Source of the DNA: Tenuifilum sp. 4138str
Lineage (GTDB): Bacteria; Bacteroidota; Bacteroidia; Bacteroidales; Tenuifilaceae
Length of the DNA: 64,000 nucleotides
NCBI RefSeq assembly: GCF_041102575.1
Contig: NZ_JBGCUE010000002.1
Span: forward strand, 62,001-126,000
Direction of reading: 5' to 3'
The position numbers and the translations under genes are program-made. Under the pieces are notes generated by a model, which saw nothing but the letters and a program-made list of their open reading frames with translations, did not search any database and had not been told where the DNA came from. This document shows positions 53,419 to 62,119 of the stretch, piece by piece. The stretch's first letter is position 1; each line of letters begins with the position of its first letter.

Positions 53419-53994
53419 TTAAAAATCGTCCTCTTCGGCCGAGATAGGGATAGTAACAGCAAGTATGAAAAAGTGGCGATTATTCTCGTAAGGAACAAAA
53501 TGGTAATATAGCTTGCGTTTCGATTTGCGTGCAATATCAATTAACCCTAAACCGGCTCCACCCTTCTCATTAAGTTCACCTTCAACCATCTGCTGCATGA
53601 ACATCTCCTTAAGTTGCGTTGGACTGGCGCTGTTTAACCTATCGAGCCTTTGCTCCAGGATGGGAACCTTATCGTTCCTAACCAGGTTGCCGGTTACAAT
53701 GTAAAAGCTATCGCGCTCCTTACCCACTACAAACAAACCATTACCAATCTGTTTTTCTTTTTCATCGTAGTCGTCGGAGTGTTTGGTGATGTTCTGCAAG
53801 CATTCAATCATGATGTGGAAAACCCTTTTGCGGGTTGCGGTGGGGACATTCATTTCAGCAATCTTCCTATTTGCCATAAAGGCAAATGAACGCATGATTT
53901 GGTGGTTCATTTCGCCCTTATATATAAGGGGAAAACCACTTGCTGCAATCTCATTTGCCAGGGTCGATTTTATGAAATAAATGACGCTATCCAT
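53419..53994 (-). CDS. SiaB-like (DUF6272) protein kinase / anti-sigma-like protein
   Basis: A 191-residue cytoplasmic protein. The N-terminal YKGEMNHQIMRSF segment, RVFHIMIECLQNITKHSDDY (the N-box of a GHKL-type ATPase), and GGAGLGLIDIARKSKRKL (glycine-rich ATP lid) match the DUF6272/SiaB group that phosphorylates STAS-domain antagonists. In Pseudomonas SiaB works against the SpoIIE-type phosphatase SiaA. The nearby SpoIIE protein (48892-52227) is therefore the likely opponent; the STAS substrate (SiaC-like) is not in this window. Confidence 0.82.
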   Translation of the reverse strand: MDSVIYFIKSTLANEIAASGFPLIYKGEMNHQIMRSFAFMANRKIAEMNVPTATRKRVFHIMIECLQNITKHSDDYDEKEKQIGNGLFVVGKERDSFYIVTGNLVRNDKVPILEQRLDRLNSASPTQLKEMFMQQMVEGELNEKGGAGLGLIDIARKSKRKLYYHFVPYENNRHFFILAVTIPISAEEDDF

Positions 53995-54164
53995 CCGTAA
54001 AAATATCAGTTGAAGATACGTAAATAATTTTTATCCCGCAAAGTTTTAGCTCATGAACTTGTCTCCTTTTTTTACGAAACAATGCAATTTAATGATAAAA
54101 TGATTTTTTTAGTGCACGAACTATATGAATTTTTAACAATACATACTACCTACATTATCAAAAC

Positions 54165-55160
54165 TCATGCCTGATTTATATACACCTCGAGCAAGGAGCA
54201 TTTCCCCTGCGGTCGTAAAATGATATCCTTCAGATCGGCAGGCAAAAGGAGCGTTTCGCCTTTTGTTAGCCGCTCGCTGGAGCCCGATGCGTAAACAACA
54301 CTACATTCACCCTCAACACAAAGGTAAATAACAAAGGAATCGAGCATGTTATAGTCGCGTTGCATTGCGCTAGTAAAGGTAATCCTGTTAACGGTAAAGT
54401 ACTTACAAGCGGATAGTTCACTTGTTTTATTCACCTCATCCACCGGATGAGTTTTGGGGTTCTGAACCCTTGAGAAATCAATTACATCCACAGCCAGTTC
54501 GGTGTGGAGTTCACGGGATTTACCTGAACTATCAACCCTATTCCAATCGAAAATTCTGTAGGTAATATCGGAGGTTTGCTGAATCTCGGCCAGCAGTACC
54601 CCTTTCCCAATGGCATGCACCCTGCCCGCCGGGATAAAGAAAACATCGCCGGCTATAGCATTCTCCTTGTGCAGGTAACGCTCCAGGTTACCCTCCTTTA
54701 CTGCCTGAATGTACTCTTCCCGGGTAATATCCTTTTCAAATCCAGTGTATATGAGCGCATCCCTATCGGCATCAATAATATACCACATTTCAGTTTTGCC
54801 GTAGGCATGATGACGTTCCCGAGCGGTATCATCATCGGGGTGTACCTGTATTGAAAGAGTTTCGGAAGCATCGATGAGCTTAATGAGCAAGGGAAACTCC
54901 TCGCCAAACCTCTCGTAAAGGCTTTCGCCCACAAAGTCGCCCATGTAAACCTCAATCAGCTCATTCAAGGTATTACCAGCCAGAAAACCGTTCTGCACAA
55001 CCGACACATCGCCTTCAACTCCCGATACTTCCCAACTCTCACCATATTTTTCTTCGGGGTTTGGGAATTGCTTACCCATGGAATGGTGCAACTTGGTACC
55101 TCCCCAAATGCGCTCCTTAAGGATAGGTTTAAACTTTAAAGGGTATAATGAATTGCTCAT
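54165..55160 (-). CDS. manA: Mannose-6-phosphate isomerase, class I
   Basis: Interconverts mannose-6-P and fructose-6-P for GDP-sugar synthesis. The product has 331 residues from the ATG at 55160 (a TTG two codons upstream is discarded). Motifs: PILKERIWGGTKL, WEVSG, ETLSIQVHPDD (zinc ligands), KTEMWYIIDAD and FIPAGRVHAIGKG, the catalytic region. It is divergent from udk. Confidence 0.94.
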   Translation of the reverse strand: MSNSLYPLKFKPILKERIWGGTKLHHSMGKQFPNPEEKYGESWEVSGVEGDVSVVQNGFLAGNTLNELIEVYMGDFVGESLYERFGEEFPLLIKLIDASETLSIQVHPDDDTARERHHAYGKTEMWYIIDADRDALIYTGFEKDITREEYIQAVKEGNLERYLHKENAIAGDVFFIPAGRVHAIGKGVLLAEIQQTSDITYRIFDWNRVDSSGKSRELHTELAVDVIDFSRVQNPKTHPVDEVNKTSELSACKYFTVNRITFTSAMQRDYNMLDSFVIYLCVEGECSVVYASGSSERLTKGETLLLPADLKDIILRPQGKCSLLEVYINQA

Positions 55161-55212
55161 TGCCAACAGTTTATTTTTGCTGAAAACTATTTAAATAATT
55201 AACTTGCATTAC

Positions 55213-55220
55213 TACTTTTG
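55213..55220 (+). promoter_or_regulatory. -7 element of the udk promoter
   Basis: TACTTTTG, perfect TAnnTTTG, 26 bases before the udk ATG. Confidence 0.5.
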
Positions 55221-55246
55221 CAAAGGTAACACTAAAAGTTGATAGG

Positions 55247-55870
55247 ATGCTAATAATTGGTATTGCCGGTGGTACCGGCTCAGGTAAAACTACAGTTGTA
55301 AACAAGATTATTGATTTGCTTCCCAAGGGAGAGGTGGTTGTTATCCCTCAGGATTCCTACTACCGCGATAACTCACATTTACCCTTAGAGCAACGTCAGG
55401 AAATGAACTTTGACCATCCCGATTCCATTGAGTTTGAACTGCTGGTGCAACATGTTAAGGATCTGAAAGCCGGGAAACCCATTGAACAACCCATTTACTC
55501 ATACCTAACATGCGCCAGAGCACCTGAAACCATTAAGATTGAACCCCGCCACGTGGTAATTATTGAAGGTATCCTGATTTTTACCTGTGAGGAACTCAGG
55601 AAGTTGATGGATATCAAGGTTTTTGTTGATGCCGATGCCGACGATAGGCTATCGCGTGTAATAGCCCGCGATATTGTGGAACGTGGCCGTTCAGTTAATA
55701 AGGTACTGGAGCGTTACGAAAAAACTGTTAAGCCCATGCACCTGCAGTTTATTGAGCCTACTAAACGTTATGCCGATATAATTGTACCTCAGGGTGGAAA
55801 CAATTCGGTTGCCATAAATATTCTTACATCAATAATTGAAAAAACACTCCGTTCACATAATTTGCTGTAG
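55247..55870 (+). CDS. udk: Uridine kinase
   Basis: Phosphorylates uridine and cytidine in pyrimidine salvage. The 207-residue enzyme has the P-loop GGTGSGKT (8-15), QDSYYRD, NFDHPDSIEFELL and IEGILIFTCEELR, with the lid arginine motif RVIARDIVERGRS. It is followed after 2 bases by the exonuclease gene. Confidence 0.95.
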   Translation: MLIIGIAGGTGSGKTTVVNKIIDLLPKGEVVVIPQDSYYRDNSHLPLEQRQEMNFDHPDSIEFELLVQHVKDLKAGKPIEQPIYSYLTCARAPETIKIEPRHVVIIEGILIFTCEELRKLMDIKVFVDADADDRLSRVIARDIVERGRSVNKVLERYEKTVKPMHLQFIEPTKRYADIIVPQGGNNSVAINILTSIIEKTLRSHNLL

Positions 55871-55872
55871 CC

Positions 55873-56598
55873 ATGCTCACCGATGTTAAGCTCGATGAAA
55901 TTCTTTTCCTGGACATTGAAACGGTTCCTCAATACCCTGAGTATAACCAAATGCCCGAGGAATTTAAAAAGCTTTGGGATAGAAAGGCAAAAACGTTGGC
56001 TAAGCCTGATGAAACGCCTGAAGCAATATATGAGCGCGCTGGAATTTATGCCGAGTTTGGAAAGATTATTTGTATTTCCGTGGGCATAATTGTGCCCTCC
56101 AATGGCAATTACACTTTCAGAGTAAAATCATACTATGGTGACAGTGAGATTGATTTACTCAAGGGCTTTGCCGAAATGGTAAACGGGTTTAGTGCCAAAA
56201 AACCTAACCTAAACCTTTGCGCCCATAATGGCAAGGAATTCGACTTCCCATACATTGCCCGCCGAATGCTGGTTAACGGTATTAAAATACCCGATATCCT
56301 AAACGTAGCTGGCAAAAAGCCATGGGAGGTAAAATTTCTCGATACCATGGAGCTATGGAAGTTTGGCGATTTTAAGCATTACACTTCGCTGAACCTGCTA
56401 TCGTATATCTTTGGTATTCCCTCACCTAAGGATGATATAGATGGGAGCGAAGTGGCTAAGTGCTACTATGAACTGAACGATTTGAACCGGATTGTGATTT
56501 ACTGTGAAAAGGATGTGTTAACAGTAGCGCAGCTTTTCCTGAGGTATAACGGTTTTCCAATTATTTCGCCCGAAAACGTAAGCCGTTCCGAGGTTTAA
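55873..56598 (+). CDS. Predicted 3'-5' exonuclease (DEDDy, PolB-like)
   Basis: A 241-residue RNase H-fold nuclease. ExoI is LFLDIETVPQ (D14, E16), ExoII is LCAHNGKEFDFPY, and ExoIII is YCEKDVLTVAQ, whose Y-x-x-x-D marks the DEDDy class. It lacks polymerase domains and belongs to the stand-alone 'predicted PolB exonuclease-like' group. The gene is tightly linked to udk (2 bases) and overlaps the convergent hydrolase gene by 4 bases. Confidence 0.87.
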   Translation: MLTDVKLDEILFLDIETVPQYPEYNQMPEEFKKLWDRKAKTLAKPDETPEAIYERAGIYAEFGKIICISVGIIVPSNGNYTFRVKSYYGDSEIDLLKGFAEMVNGFSAKKPNLNLCAHNGKEFDFPYIARRMLVNGIKIPDILNVAGKKPWEVKFLDTMELWKFGDFKHYTSLNLLSYIFGIPSPKDDIDGSEVAKCYYELNDLNRIVIYCEKDVLTVAQLFLRYNGFPIISPENVSRSEV

Positions 56599-57389
56599 CC
56601 CAAAAAACTCTTTAATGCCGAGATAAACATTTCTGGCTTTTCGGCATGCACCCAATGACCAGCTTCGGGAATGCTTACAACTTGGCAATTAAGGTAAATC
56701 TCCTTTAGCCTACCTACCTGATAGGCAGGTATATAGTTTGAATTCTCGCCACGGATGAACAGCACATTGGCCCCCAATGCCGATGTTTTTTCAACCTCAA
56801 CACCCAGTAAAAGGTGTTCAAGGTTATTTTCAAGTGCATTGAGGTTTATTTGCCACTCAAATCCAAGGAACCTCCTTTTAAGGTTTTTTAGCAGAAAGTT
56901 TCTCAACCTCTCGTTGAGATTGTTTTGCTGCAATACCCTACCAGCATCAATACGTGAGGTTATTTCGTCAGGCCTCAAAGCCTTTAGGGCCTCTATAATT
57001 CGCATGTGCTCAGCATAAGCTGATCGGAACCACTCATCCTCGGGGCTATAGCTCCACGGGGCAACATCAACCACAACCAGTTTTTCCACTTTGAATGGAT
57101 ACTGCGATTGGAAAAGCATTGCCACACGACCACCCATTGAGTGCCCCAACAGGTAGAAACTATCCAGTTTCAACCTATTGGTTAGCTCAAGCAAATCATT
57201 TACCATATGCTGGTAGGTATGATCAGGTGAATGAGGGCTTTGCCCGTGGTTTCGCTGATCGGGGATTATGAGAGAGTAACTACTTTCAAGGTTTTTGGCT
57301 ATGGAAATCCAGTTATCGGACAAGCCGTAAAGGCCATGTAGAATTACTAATGGCTTACCCTGTCCAAGTTGCCTGTAAAAGAGTTCCAT
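56595..57389 (-). CDS. Alpha/beta hydrolase (YbfF-like)
   Basis: A 264-residue esterase-type hydrolase. VILHGLYGLSDNW oxyanion region, DQRNHGQSPHS, nucleophile S84 in LLGHSMGGRVA, and catalytic His in EAGHWVHAEKP. The D-Q-R-N-H-G-x-S pattern is typical of YbfF acyl-CoA/palmitoyl esterases. It follows pdxJ without spacing (stop 57390, start 57389) on the same strand. Confidence 0.88.
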   Translation of the reverse strand: MELFYRQLGQGKPLVILHGLYGLSDNWISIAKNLESSYSLIIPDQRNHGQSPHSPDHTYQHMVNDLLELTNRLKLDSFYLLGHSMGGRVAMLFQSQYPFKVEKLVVVDVAPWSYSPEDEWFRSAYAEHMRIIEALKALRPDEITSRIDAGRVLQQNNLNERLRNFLLKNLKRRFLGFEWQINLNALENNLEHLLLGVEVEKTSALGANVLFIRGENSNYIPAYQVGRLKEIYLNCQVVSIPEAGHWVHAEKPEMFISALKSFLG

Positions 57390-58106
57390 TTAAAAGCGAA
57401 GCTGACGGAGGTACATCTGTATGGTATTTTCCAGCCCGTAGTACAGGGCATCACAAATAAGTGCATGCCCAATGGACACTTCGAGCAGGTTGGGAATATT
57501 TCGGGCAAAGTAGTTCAAGTTATCGAGGTTAAGGTCGTGGCCTGCGTTCAATCCAAGGCCAACTTCCATAGCTGCTTCGGCAGCTTTTACAAATGGCTCA
57601 ATAGCCTGTGCAGGATTTTCAGGGAAATGCGTAGCGTATGGCTCAGTATATAGCTCAATCCGATTTGTTCCGGTATCGGCAGCATGCTTAACCATCAGGG
57701 GATCCGCATTCACAAAAATTGAAGTTCTGATACCATGCTCCTGAAAACGAGCAATAACTTTTTTAAGAAAGTCCTTGTTGGCAATAGTATTCCATCCGGT
57801 ATTGGAGGTAAGGGCATTGGGTGGATCAGGCACTAGGGTAACCTGGTGTGGGGTAACACTAAGAACTAACTCTATGAACGATTCTGAGGGATACCCCTCA
57901 ATGTTAAACTCGGTGGTAATTACTGGGCGAATATCGCGAACATCCTGATAACGTATATGGCGCTCATCGGGGCGAGGATGAACAGTAATCCCTTCGGCAC
58001 CAAAACGTTCGCAATCAATGGCTGCTTTCAGCACATTTGGAATATTTCCACCCCGGGCATTGCGTAAGGTGGCAATTTTGTTTATATTTACACTTAAACG
58101 TGTCAT
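57390..58106 (-). CDS. pdxJ: Pyridoxine 5'-phosphate synthase PdxJ
   Basis: Condenses 1-deoxy-xylulose 5-phosphate with the product of PdxA to make pyridoxine phosphate. The 238-residue TIM barrel shows [28 protein letters not shown] (catalytic H43, E48), LVPDPPN, and [15 protein letters not shown]. The ATG at 58106 is the family start (frame opens at 58115). pdxA at 5.1-6.1 kb is the other dedicated gene, so B6 synthesis follows the DXP-dependent route. Confidence 0.96.
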   Translation of the reverse strand: MTRLSVNINKIATLRNARGGNIPNVLKAAIDCERFGAEGITVHPRPDERHIRYQDVRDIRPVITTEFNIEGYPSESFIELVLSVTPHQVTLVPDPPNALTSNTGWNTIANKDFLKKVIARFQEHGIRTSIFVNADPLMVKHAADTGTNRIELYTEPYATHFPENPAQAIEPFVKAAEAAMEVGLGLNAGHDLNLDNLNYFARNIPNLLEVSIGHALICDALYYGLENTIQMYLRQLRF

Positions 58107-58159
58107 TGCAATCAAATAAGTTTAACTTTGTACAAAAGTAATCGTTTTTTACAAGAAAT

Positions 58160-58825
58160 ATGGTAGCCAAGGACATGATTTCCGATGTAATTCCTCCACT
58201 CAAAACCTCCGATACCGGGATAACGGCTTTGAACTGGATGGATATTTTTAAAGTATCGCACCTACCTATTGTAAACGATAAAGAATTCCTTGGCTTAATA
58301 TCAGAGAGCGATATCTATGACCTCAACATGCCCGAGGAGCCCCTTGGTAACCATCAGCTTTCGCTTTTGCGACCATATGTAATTGAGGACCAACATGTTT
58401 TTGAGGTAATGGAGGTCCTATCGCGCCTAAAGCTATCGTTAGTACCGGTACTCGATAGCTCAAAAAACTACTTGGGTGTAATAACCCTAATGGAACTTCT
58501 GCATTACTTTACGGAACTTTCAGCCCTCAGGCATAAGGGAAGCGTTATTGTTCTTGAGATGAACGTTAACGATTTTAGCTTGTCGCAAATTTGTCAAATT
58601 GTGGAGGGGAACGATGCAAAAATTCTTGCCGCTTATATTACCTCGCACCCAAACTCCACCCAAATGGAGCTAACGCTCAAGCTTAATGTCACCGATGTTA
58701 CCTCAATAAAGCAAACCTTTCAGCGTTACAACTATAACGTTCTGGGAGCATACATGAAGCAGGATGACGAAAGTGACTTGCTAAACGATAGGCTAAATTA
58801 TCTATTCAAATTTTTGGACATATAA
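58160..58825 (+). CDS. CBS-domain pair protein
   Basis: A 221-residue regulatory-type protein with a CBS pair (about 1-125: AKDMISDVIPPLKTSDTGI, VSHLPIVNDKEFLGLISESD, KLSLVPVLDSSKNYLGVITL) and a C-terminal ACT-like half (VIVLEMNVNDFSLSQICQIV). CBS domains usually bind adenine nucleotides. It is the first gene of the nadK-uppS-bamA neighbourhood, an arrangement conserved in Bacteroidota; the regulatory target is unknown. Confidence 0.86.
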   Translation: MVAKDMISDVIPPLKTSDTGITALNWMDIFKVSHLPIVNDKEFLGLISESDIYDLNMPEEPLGNHQLSLLRPYVIEDQHVFEVMEVLSRLKLSLVPVLDSSKNYLGVITLMELLHYFTELSALRHKGSVIVLEMNVNDFSLSQICQIVEGNDAKILAAYITSHPNSTQMELTLKLNVTDVTSIKQTFQRYNYNVLGAYMKQDDESDLLNDRLNYLFKFLDI

Positions 58826-58829
58826 GCAA

Positions 58830-59705
58830 ATGACCATAGCAGTATACGGGAAAAGAATAGATGCGGAATTTGCCGAGGCAACCCGAAATCTTTTTGCAGC
58901 ACTCGAAAAATATCGGGTCAATGTTTTGATTTACCTTCCACTACTCGATTACATAAAATCAAACCTATCGTACACACCACATATCGGCGGCACGTTTATA
59001 ACTACTCAGGATCTAAAGGAAACCGATGTAATGATTAGCCTTGGAGGCGACGGTACCTTTCTTGATTCTATAGCCCTAGTTCAGGATATGGGAATCCCCA
59101 TTATGGGAATTAACTTAGGTAGGTTGGGCTTTTTGGCAACAACGTCAATCCCTGAAATTGACAATTCCATTGATCTGCTGATGGCCTCAAAGTACTCCAT
59201 TGAGAAACGAAGCATGCTCCAGCTTGTAAGCGACACTAAACTTTTCGATCCATTCCCATACGCTCTCAACGATATGGTTATCCGTAACTCCGTTGCTGGG
59301 CTACTCCATGTTAATACATACATCAACGGCGATTATCTGAGCACATACTGGGCCGACGGGTTAATAATTGCAACACCTACAGGTTCAACAGCATACTCAC
59401 TCAGTGTTGGAGGCCCAATACTTACCCCAAACCTATCGGCGTTTGTACTTTCGGCAATTGCCCCTCACCATTTAACCGTCCGTCCCCTTGTAATTCCTGA
59501 CGACAGCCTGATTGAACTTGAAGTGTCAGGGAGAGACGAAGAGCTGATAGTTTCCCTGGATTCAAGAAACATTAGAGTCCCACAACCCGTTAAACTTATG
59601 CTTAAAAAAGCTCATTTCAATGCCAATGTCATCTGCTTAAAAGGAACAACCTTTTACAGAACCATTAGGAGCAAATTGCTATGGGGCATGGACAAAAGAA
59701 ACTGA
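58830..59705 (+). CDS. nadK: NAD kinase
   Basis: Makes NADP+ from NAD+. The 291-residue protein has ISLGGDGTFLDS (GGDGT at 72-76, catalytic D74), MGINLGRLGFLA, the N-D-M-V-I-R segment and ATPTGSTAYSLSVGGPIL. It starts 4 bases after the CBS gene. Confidence 0.96.
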   Translation: MTIAVYGKRIDAEFAEATRNLFAALEKYRVNVLIYLPLLDYIKSNLSYTPHIGGTFITTQDLKETDVMISLGGDGTFLDSIALVQDMGIPIMGINLGRLGFLATTSIPEIDNSIDLLMASKYSIEKRSMLQLVSDTKLFDPFPYALNDMVIRNSVAGLLHVNTYINGDYLSTYWADGLIIATPTGSTAYSLSVGGPILTPNLSAFVLSAIAPHHLTVRPLVIPDDSLIELEVSGRDEELIVSLDSRNIRVPQPVKLMLKKAHFNANVICLKGTTFYRTIRSKLLWGMDKRN

Positions 59706-59766
59706 CTGGTGGTTGAAACAAAATTGTATTTAATTCGTTTTAAATAGATAATAGTTAAACATTTAC

Positions 59767-59774
59767 TATATTTG
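59767..59774 (+). promoter_or_regulatory. -7 element before the first barrel gene
   Basis: TATATTTG (TAnnTTTG) 20 bases before the ATG at 59795; it may start a transcript for the barrel-uppS genes. Confidence 0.45.
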
Positions 59775-59794
59775 AATGCTGATATATATTTGCC

Positions 59795-60574
59795 ATGCGA
59801 AGGGTTACATGTTTGATAGTGGGGTTATTGACAGGTTTGGTTCTGCATGCCCAAACCTGGAAACAAAATCGCATTGAGGTCTATTTAGGTTTGCCAGTTA
59901 ACCACTATTTTGGAGATATTGGCAACTCCGCTAACACCAATGTTATTACCAGCATTAAGGATGTTAGGATTAGAGCCTTACGCGGTGGTTTTGGCGGGGG
60001 TGTTGGTTTTAAGGTTAATCCATTTATATCGGCACAAGCAAGTTTAAATACGGGTTTCCTTGGTAATACCGACGATGGCTCATACTACAGCTCCAGGGAT
60101 TACCGATTTTCTACTTTTTATTCCGAGCTAACCGTAAAGGGAATTTACTACATTATTTCTGAGAGCCATCAGAATTACTACTATCGCATTATGGACTTCA
60201 GGGGCGGTTTGCGCCATATCAATAAACCGTTTAGCGTTTACGTTTTTGCAGGCGCCGGTGGTTTGTTCTTCAGTGCAACACCCAATGACAAGTTGCTTTC
60301 CAGAACACCGCCACCGGGTTTTACTAAACCCGAGGTTGACGATTCAAAGTATTTTGCCCTGGTAATTCCCGCAGGTGTTGGTGTAAAGTATGAGTTTTAT
60401 CCCCGTTTCCAGCTAGGGGTTGAACTTGGAGCCCGTTACGTAACCACCGATTATCTCGATGCTTTTTCATCGGTTTACTCTAGTCACAACGACATGTACT
60501 ATACCATTAACTTTAACGTTTACTACAAAATTCCTTACCAAAAATTACTTAAACGCTCATTCTGGCAATTTTAA
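59795..60574 (+). CDS. Outer-membrane beta-barrel protein, DUF6089-like
   Basis: A 259-residue exported protein: signal peptide (MRRVTCLIVGLLTGLVLHAQ), then Gly/Tyr-rich alternating strands (NHYFGDIGN, FGGGVGFKVNPFISAQASL, YVFAGAGGLFFSATP, GVGVKYEFYPRFQLGVELG). Its place before uppS and bamA matches DUF6089 genes of Bacteroidota. Its stop TAA overlaps the next ATG by one base. A role in envelope assembly is inferred only from context. Confidence 0.82.
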   Translation: MRRVTCLIVGLLTGLVLHAQTWKQNRIEVYLGLPVNHYFGDIGNSANTNVITSIKDVRIRALRGGFGGGVGFKVNPFISAQASLNTGFLGNTDDGSYYSSRDYRFSTFYSELTVKGIYYIISESHQNYYYRIMDFRGGLRHINKPFSVYVFAGAGGLFFSATPNDKLLSRTPPPGFTKPEVDDSKYFALVIPAGVGVKYEFYPRFQLGVELGARYVTTDYLDAFSSVYSSHNDMYYTINFNVYYKIPYQKLLKRSFWQF

Positions 60575-61224
60575 TGGATACATTAAAAAATCTATTACTT
60601 TCCTTAACCCTTTGCTGCTTAGCCATACTAGCTGGCCAAGCACAGGACCGACGCGATTTTGGGATTCAGGCGGGAACTACCTACTACTACGGTGAGTTTA
60701 ACGAGGTAATGCCACTCTATAGCCCATCATTTGCAATGGGAGTAATTTTCCGGTATAACATAAATCACAACTACTCCATAAGGGCATCGGCAATTTATGC
60801 CAATGTTAGCGGCTCATCCTCATCGGCAAATATAATTCCCGATCCCAACATCAGCTTTTCAAAAAATATAATTGGAGCTGAAGCAATGGGCGAATTTAAC
60901 TTTTACTCCATAAACCCAACCAGCAGCCGCAAAGCAAACCTCTCGCCATATGTAAATGCTGGGGTTGGGCTTGCACAAATGGGCACCTCGTTAATTTTTC
61001 AAATACCTTTTGGCGTAGGCTTAAAATTTACCCCTGGTCAAAGGCACACCTTTGCCCTGGAATGGAGGTTTCACAAAACCTTTACCGATAAAATTGACGA
61101 TTACAGCAGCCCCGACGATGGCCGCAAACCTTTTTTACACAATAACGATTGGTTCTCATTTATTGGATTGATTTATACCTATCGTATTCCAAATAACAGC
61201 TATATTTGCCCCGCATATAGATAG
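60574..61224 (+). CDS. Second outer-membrane beta-barrel protein, DUF6089-like
   Basis: A 216-residue barrel with signal peptide (ILAGQAQ cleavage), RDFGIQAGTTYYYGEFNEV, YSPSFAMGVIFRYNINHNYSIRASAIYANV and GVGLKFTPGQRHTFALEWRFHKTFTDKIDDY, the last resembling the DUF6089 signature. Length and layout are close to the preceding gene, so the pair may be an old tandem duplication. It is followed after 4 bases by uppS. Confidence 0.84.
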   Translation: MDTLKNLLLSLTLCCLAILAGQAQDRRDFGIQAGTTYYYGEFNEVMPLYSPSFAMGVIFRYNINHNYSIRASAIYANVSGSSSSANIIPDPNISFSKNIIGAEAMGEFNFYSINPTSSRKANLSPYVNAGVGLAQMGTSLIFQIPFGVGLKFTPGQRHTFALEWRFHKTFTDKIDDYSSPDDGRKPFLHNNDWFSFIGLIYTYRIPNNSYICPAYR

Positions 61225-61228
61225 AATC

Positions 61229-61966
61229 ATGTCGCTAATTGATAAAATTGAAAGGAGCAGAGTCCCTGAGCACGTTGCCATTATTATGGACGGGAATGGT
61301 CGATGGGCTAAGCAGCGTGGCAACCAGCGAATTTTTGGACATAAGAACGGTGTAAAAGCGGTTAAGGCTGCCACTGAGGCCGCAGGCGAAATTGGGGTTA
61401 AGTATCTTACACTTTATGCCTTCTCAACCGAAAACTGGAACCGCCCTAAGTCGGAAGTAGATGCCTTGATGAGCCTACTGGTTGAAACCATCAACTCCGA
61501 GACGGATACACTCCTGAAAAATGGAATTCGCGTACTAACCATAGGCGATCAGTCCATGCTACCGCCTGATGTTCAGCGTAAGCTAAACGATGTTATAACA
61601 CGTACTGCAAGCTGCAACACCATAACTACCATTCTGGCCCTTAACTATGGCTCGCGCCATGAGATTACTGAAGCCGTAAAAAAAATTGCTGCTCAAACCA
61701 AGGATGGAACAATATCGCCCAACCAAATAACCCCTGAAATCATTTCTAAATACCTATATACTACAAACATTCCTGATCCGGCCCTGCTGATACGAACAAG
61801 CGGTGAGCTGAGGCTCAGCAATTTCCTGCTTTGGCAATTGGCCTATACTGAGCTTTACTTTACCCCAGTTCTTTGGCCCGATTTCACCAAAGAGGATTTT
61901 TTTGAAGCAATTGTTGATTACCAGAAACGCGAACGTCGGTTTGGTAAAACCAGTGAGCAACTTTAA
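61229..61966 (+). CDS. uppS: Isoprenyl transferase (undecaprenyl diphosphate synthase)
   Basis: Makes the C55 lipid carrier for peptidoglycan and O-antigen. The 245-residue enzyme has HVAIIMDGNGRWAKQRG (catalytic D21), YLTLYAFSTENWNRPK, and RTSGELRLSNFLLWQLAYTE. bamA follows beyond a terminator. Confidence 0.96.
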   Translation: MSLIDKIERSRVPEHVAIIMDGNGRWAKQRGNQRIFGHKNGVKAVKAATEAAGEIGVKYLTLYAFSTENWNRPKSEVDALMSLLVETINSETDTLLKNGIRVLTIGDQSMLPPDVQRKLNDVITRTASCNTITTILALNYGSRHEITEAVKKIAAQTKDGTISPNQITPEIISKYLYTTNIPDPALLIRTSGELRLSNFLLWQLAYTELYFTPVLWPDFTKEDFFEAIVDYQKRERRFGKTSEQL

Positions 61967-62024
61967 ACGTTCGTAATTTTTAACAGTAGTTATTGGAGAT
62001 TGGCTATATAAAATCATATTTTTG

Positions 62025-62060
62025 ATGCCGAAGGTTATAATACTTTCGGCATTTTGCTTT
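62025..62060 (+). terminator. Terminator of the nadK-uppS group
   Basis: ATGCCGAA ... TTCGGCAT stem with TTTGCTTTG after it, 58 bases past the uppS stop. bamA must then have its own promoter in the remaining ~60 bases. Confidence 0.7.
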
Positions 62061-62119
62061 GTAACATAGGAAATTATACTAATTTTACGCGTCAAAAATA
62101 AAAGAGTAACTGATTTGAT

